Origin: Bradyrhizobium arachidis
GTDB taxonomy: Bacteria; Pseudomonadota; Alphaproteobacteria; Rhizobiales; Xanthobacteraceae
Length of the DNA stretch: 64,000 bases
Direction of reading: 5' to 3'
NCBI RefSeq assembly: GCF_024758505.1
Contig: NZ_CP077970.1
Span: 2,294,001-2,358,000 of the forward strand
Of the stretch, positions 62,291-64,000 are shown piece after piece; position 1 is the stretch's first letter, and every line of letters begins with the position of its first letter. The translations under genes were made by a program, and so were the position numbers. The notes under the pieces are model-generated. The model searched no databases and was not told where the DNA came from. It worked only from the letters and a program-made list of their open reading frames with translations.

Positions 62291-64000
62291 ATGGTTCAAC
62301 AGCGCCGCGATCCCGAACAACGTCCCTCGCCGGAGGCGCTGCTGGAGGCCGCGCACCGCGAGGAGAGCGCGCGCGGCAAGCTCAAGATCTTCGTCGGTGC
62401 CGCCCCGGGCGTCGGCAAGACCTATGAAATGCTGCAAAGCGCCCATGCCAGGCGCAAGGCCGGCATCGACGTCGTGGTCGGCTACATCGAGACCCATGGC
62501 CGCGCCGAGACCGAGGCGCTGCTGCAGGGGCTCGAACTGATCCCGCGCAAGCACCTCGACTATCGCGGCCAGGTGCTGGAGGAGATGGACCTCGACGCGG
62601 TGATTGCGCGCCGCCCGCAAATCGCGCTGGTCGACGAGCTCGCCCATACCAACGCCTCCGGCAGCCGCCATCCAAAACGCCATCTCGACGTCGAGGAGTT
62701 GCTGTCGCACGGCATCGACGTCTACACCGCCGTCAATATCCAGCACATCGAGAGCCTCAACGACGTCGTCGCCCAGATCACCCATGTGCGGGTGCGCGAG
62801 ACGGTACCTGACTCGGTGTTCGACCGCGCCGATGCGATCGAGCTGATCGATCTCACGCCCGACGATCTGATCCAGCGGCTGAAGGAGGGTAAGGTCTATG
62901 TGCCCCGGCAGGCCGAGCGCGCGCTGGAGCACTATTTTTCGCCCGGCAACCTCACGGCGCTGCGCGAGCTGGCGCTGCGGCGCACCGCCGAGCGGGTCGA
63001 CGAGCAACTGCTCACCCACATGCAGGCCAATGCGATCGCCGGCCCCTGGGCCGCAGGTGAACGTATCCTCGTCTGCGTCAGCGAGGACCCGCGTGCGGCG
63101 GGGCTCGTGCGCTACACCAAGCGGCTTGCCGACCGCCTGCATGCGCCGTTCACGGCGATCTCGATCGAGACGCGGCGCGCGCTGCAGCTCTCCGACGCGG
63201 AGCGCGACCGGCTCGCCGACACGCTGCGGCTTGCCGAATCGCTGGGCGGAGAGGCGCTGACGATTCCCGCCGTCGGCCGCCGCATCGCCGATGACGTCGT
63301 CAATTTCGCTCAGGGCAACAACGTCACCCAGATCGTGATCGGCAAGTCGAGCCGCTCGCGCTGGTTCGAGATGACGCGCGGCTCGGTGGTGCACGATCTC
63401 GTGCGCCGCTCCGGCAACATCACCGTGCACGTGATCGCCGGGGACGAGCTGCCCGGTGAGGTGGCACCGAAGACCGCCGTGCAGACAGCCGCGCGCGTCG
63501 AGCCGTTCGATCCGCTGCCCTATCTGAAGTCGCTTGGCGTCGTGCTGGTCAGCCTTGGCGCGGCCAGATTGCTCCAGCCCTATTTCGGCATCGAGAACGT
63601 CGATCTCGTGCTGCTGACCGCGGTGGTCGCGGTCGCCGTGCGCTACGGCCTCTGGCCATCGCTGCTCGCGACCGTCGCGGCCTCGCTCTCCTACAACTTC
63701 TTTTTCCTGCCGCCGGTCTACACCTTCACCATCACCGATCCGACCAACGTCGCAGCCTTCGTGCTGTTCATGGTCGTCGCGCTGCTGGTCTCCAACGTCG
63801 CCGCGCGCGTGCGCATCCAGGCCGACACCGCGATCGGCCGGATCAGGATGACCGAGCAGCTCTATGCCTTCAGCCGCAAGCTCGCGGGCACCGCGACGCT
63901 CGACGACGTCTTGTGGGCGACCGCCTACCAGATCGCGCTGATGCTGAAGGTGCGGGTGGTGCTGCTGTTGCCCGAGGACGGCGTGTTGACCGTGAAGTCG
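62291..64000 (+). CDS. kdpD: Sensor histidine kinase KdpD, N-terminal 570 residues
   Basis: The frame runs from the ATG at 62291 to the window edge without a stop. It has the KdpD domain with Walker A GAAPGVGKT (36-44) and a Walker B-like region near IALVDELAHTNA, a universal-stress-like domain (about 250-370), four membrane helices (about 410-515), and the beginning of the GAF domain. The kinase core is outside the window. KdpD with KdpE activates kdpFABC under K+ limitation or turgor stress. Confidence 0.95.
   Translation, partial: MVQQRRDPEQRPSPEALLEAAHREESARGKLKIFVGAAPGVGKTYEMLQSAHARRKAGIDVVVGYIETHGRAETEALLQGLELIPRKHLDYRGQVLEEMDLDAVIARRPQIALVDELAHTNASGSRHPKRHLDVEELLSHGIDVYTAVNIQHIESLNDVVAQITHVRVRETVPDSVFDRADAIELIDLTPDDLIQRLKEGKVYVPRQAERALEHYFSPGNLTALRELALRRTAERVDEQLLTHMQANAIAGPWAAGERILVCVSEDPRAAGLVRYTKRLADRLHAPFTAISIETRRALQLSDAERDRLADTLRLAESLGGEALTIPAVGRRIADDVVNFAQGNNVTQIVIGKSSRSRWFEMTRGSVVHDLVRRSGNITVHVIAGDELPGEVAPKTAVQTAARVEPFDPLPYLKSLGVVLVSLGAARLLQPYFGIENVDLVLLTAVVAVAVRYGLWPSLLATVAASLSYNFFFLPPVYTFTITDPTNVAAFVLFMVVALLVSNVAARVRIQADTAIGRIRMTEQLYAFSRKLAGTATLDDVLWATAYQIALMLKVRVVLLLPEDGVLTVKS

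Overview
The window looks like a chromosomal segment of a high-GC alphaproteobacterium, most probably a Bradyrhizobium-type soil bacterium. This is inferred from the GC-rich codon use, the many catabolic operons with their own transporters and regulators, the CHASE2 adenylate cyclase, the CO-dehydrogenase-like molybdenum hydroxylase, the kdpFABC-kdpD layout and short palindromic intergenic repeats. No phage, insertion sequence, CRISPR array, rRNA or tRNA gene was seen. Both ends cut genes: a GntR regulator at the left and kdpD at the right.

1-19.1 kb. A tricarballylate-type tcuAB pair stands divergent from a GntR regulator. An outer-membrane barrel gene follows, flanked by two direct copies of a 127-bp sequence. 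Then come an AraC regulator, a membrane diguanylate cyclase, a glutathione transferase, an acyl-CoA ligase, pncB, the divergent pobR/pobA pair for 4-hydroxybenzoate, a CHASE2 adenylate cyclase with a FecR-like exported partner, a transglutaminase, an AraC regulator and a formylglycine-generating-enzyme homologue that keeps both catalytic cysteines.

19.3-29.7 kb. This is a nitrogen-compound catabolic island. A polar amino-acid ABC transporter is divergent from a tightly packed run: 2-hydroxyacid dehydrogenase, RidA, aminotransferase, ThDP enzyme, DadA-like oxidase, Asp/Glu racemase-family protein, GntR regulator and SDR. Near-palindromic TGTATTCA/AATAC-type sites lie in the divergent promoter region.

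29.8-46.4 kb. An IclR regulator, a flavoprotein and an orphan LivK-type binding protein are divergent from an MHS-type transporter, with a strong inverted repeat between them. A GH79/heparanase-like exported hydrolase follows. Next is one long transcription unit with a four-gene polyamine-type ABC transporter, a three-subunit form II molybdenum hydroxylase and an amidase, which together suggest import, hydroxylation and hydrolysis of an unknown N-containing compound.

46.4-64 kb. Highlights are a solitary, strongly divergent EF-Tu paralogue with a rewritten switch I, a LysR/FAH-family pair whose FAH protein carries a twin-arginine-like signal, a CoA-ester module (CitE-like lyase, MaoC, acyl-CoA dehydrogenase, CoA ligase) and upp. 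A set of tiny membrane-protein genes too short for ordinary gene calling follows, and then the potassium-pump operon kdpFABC with the sensor kdpD. The EF-Tu paralogue and the micro-ORFs around kdp are the items most deserving follow-up.
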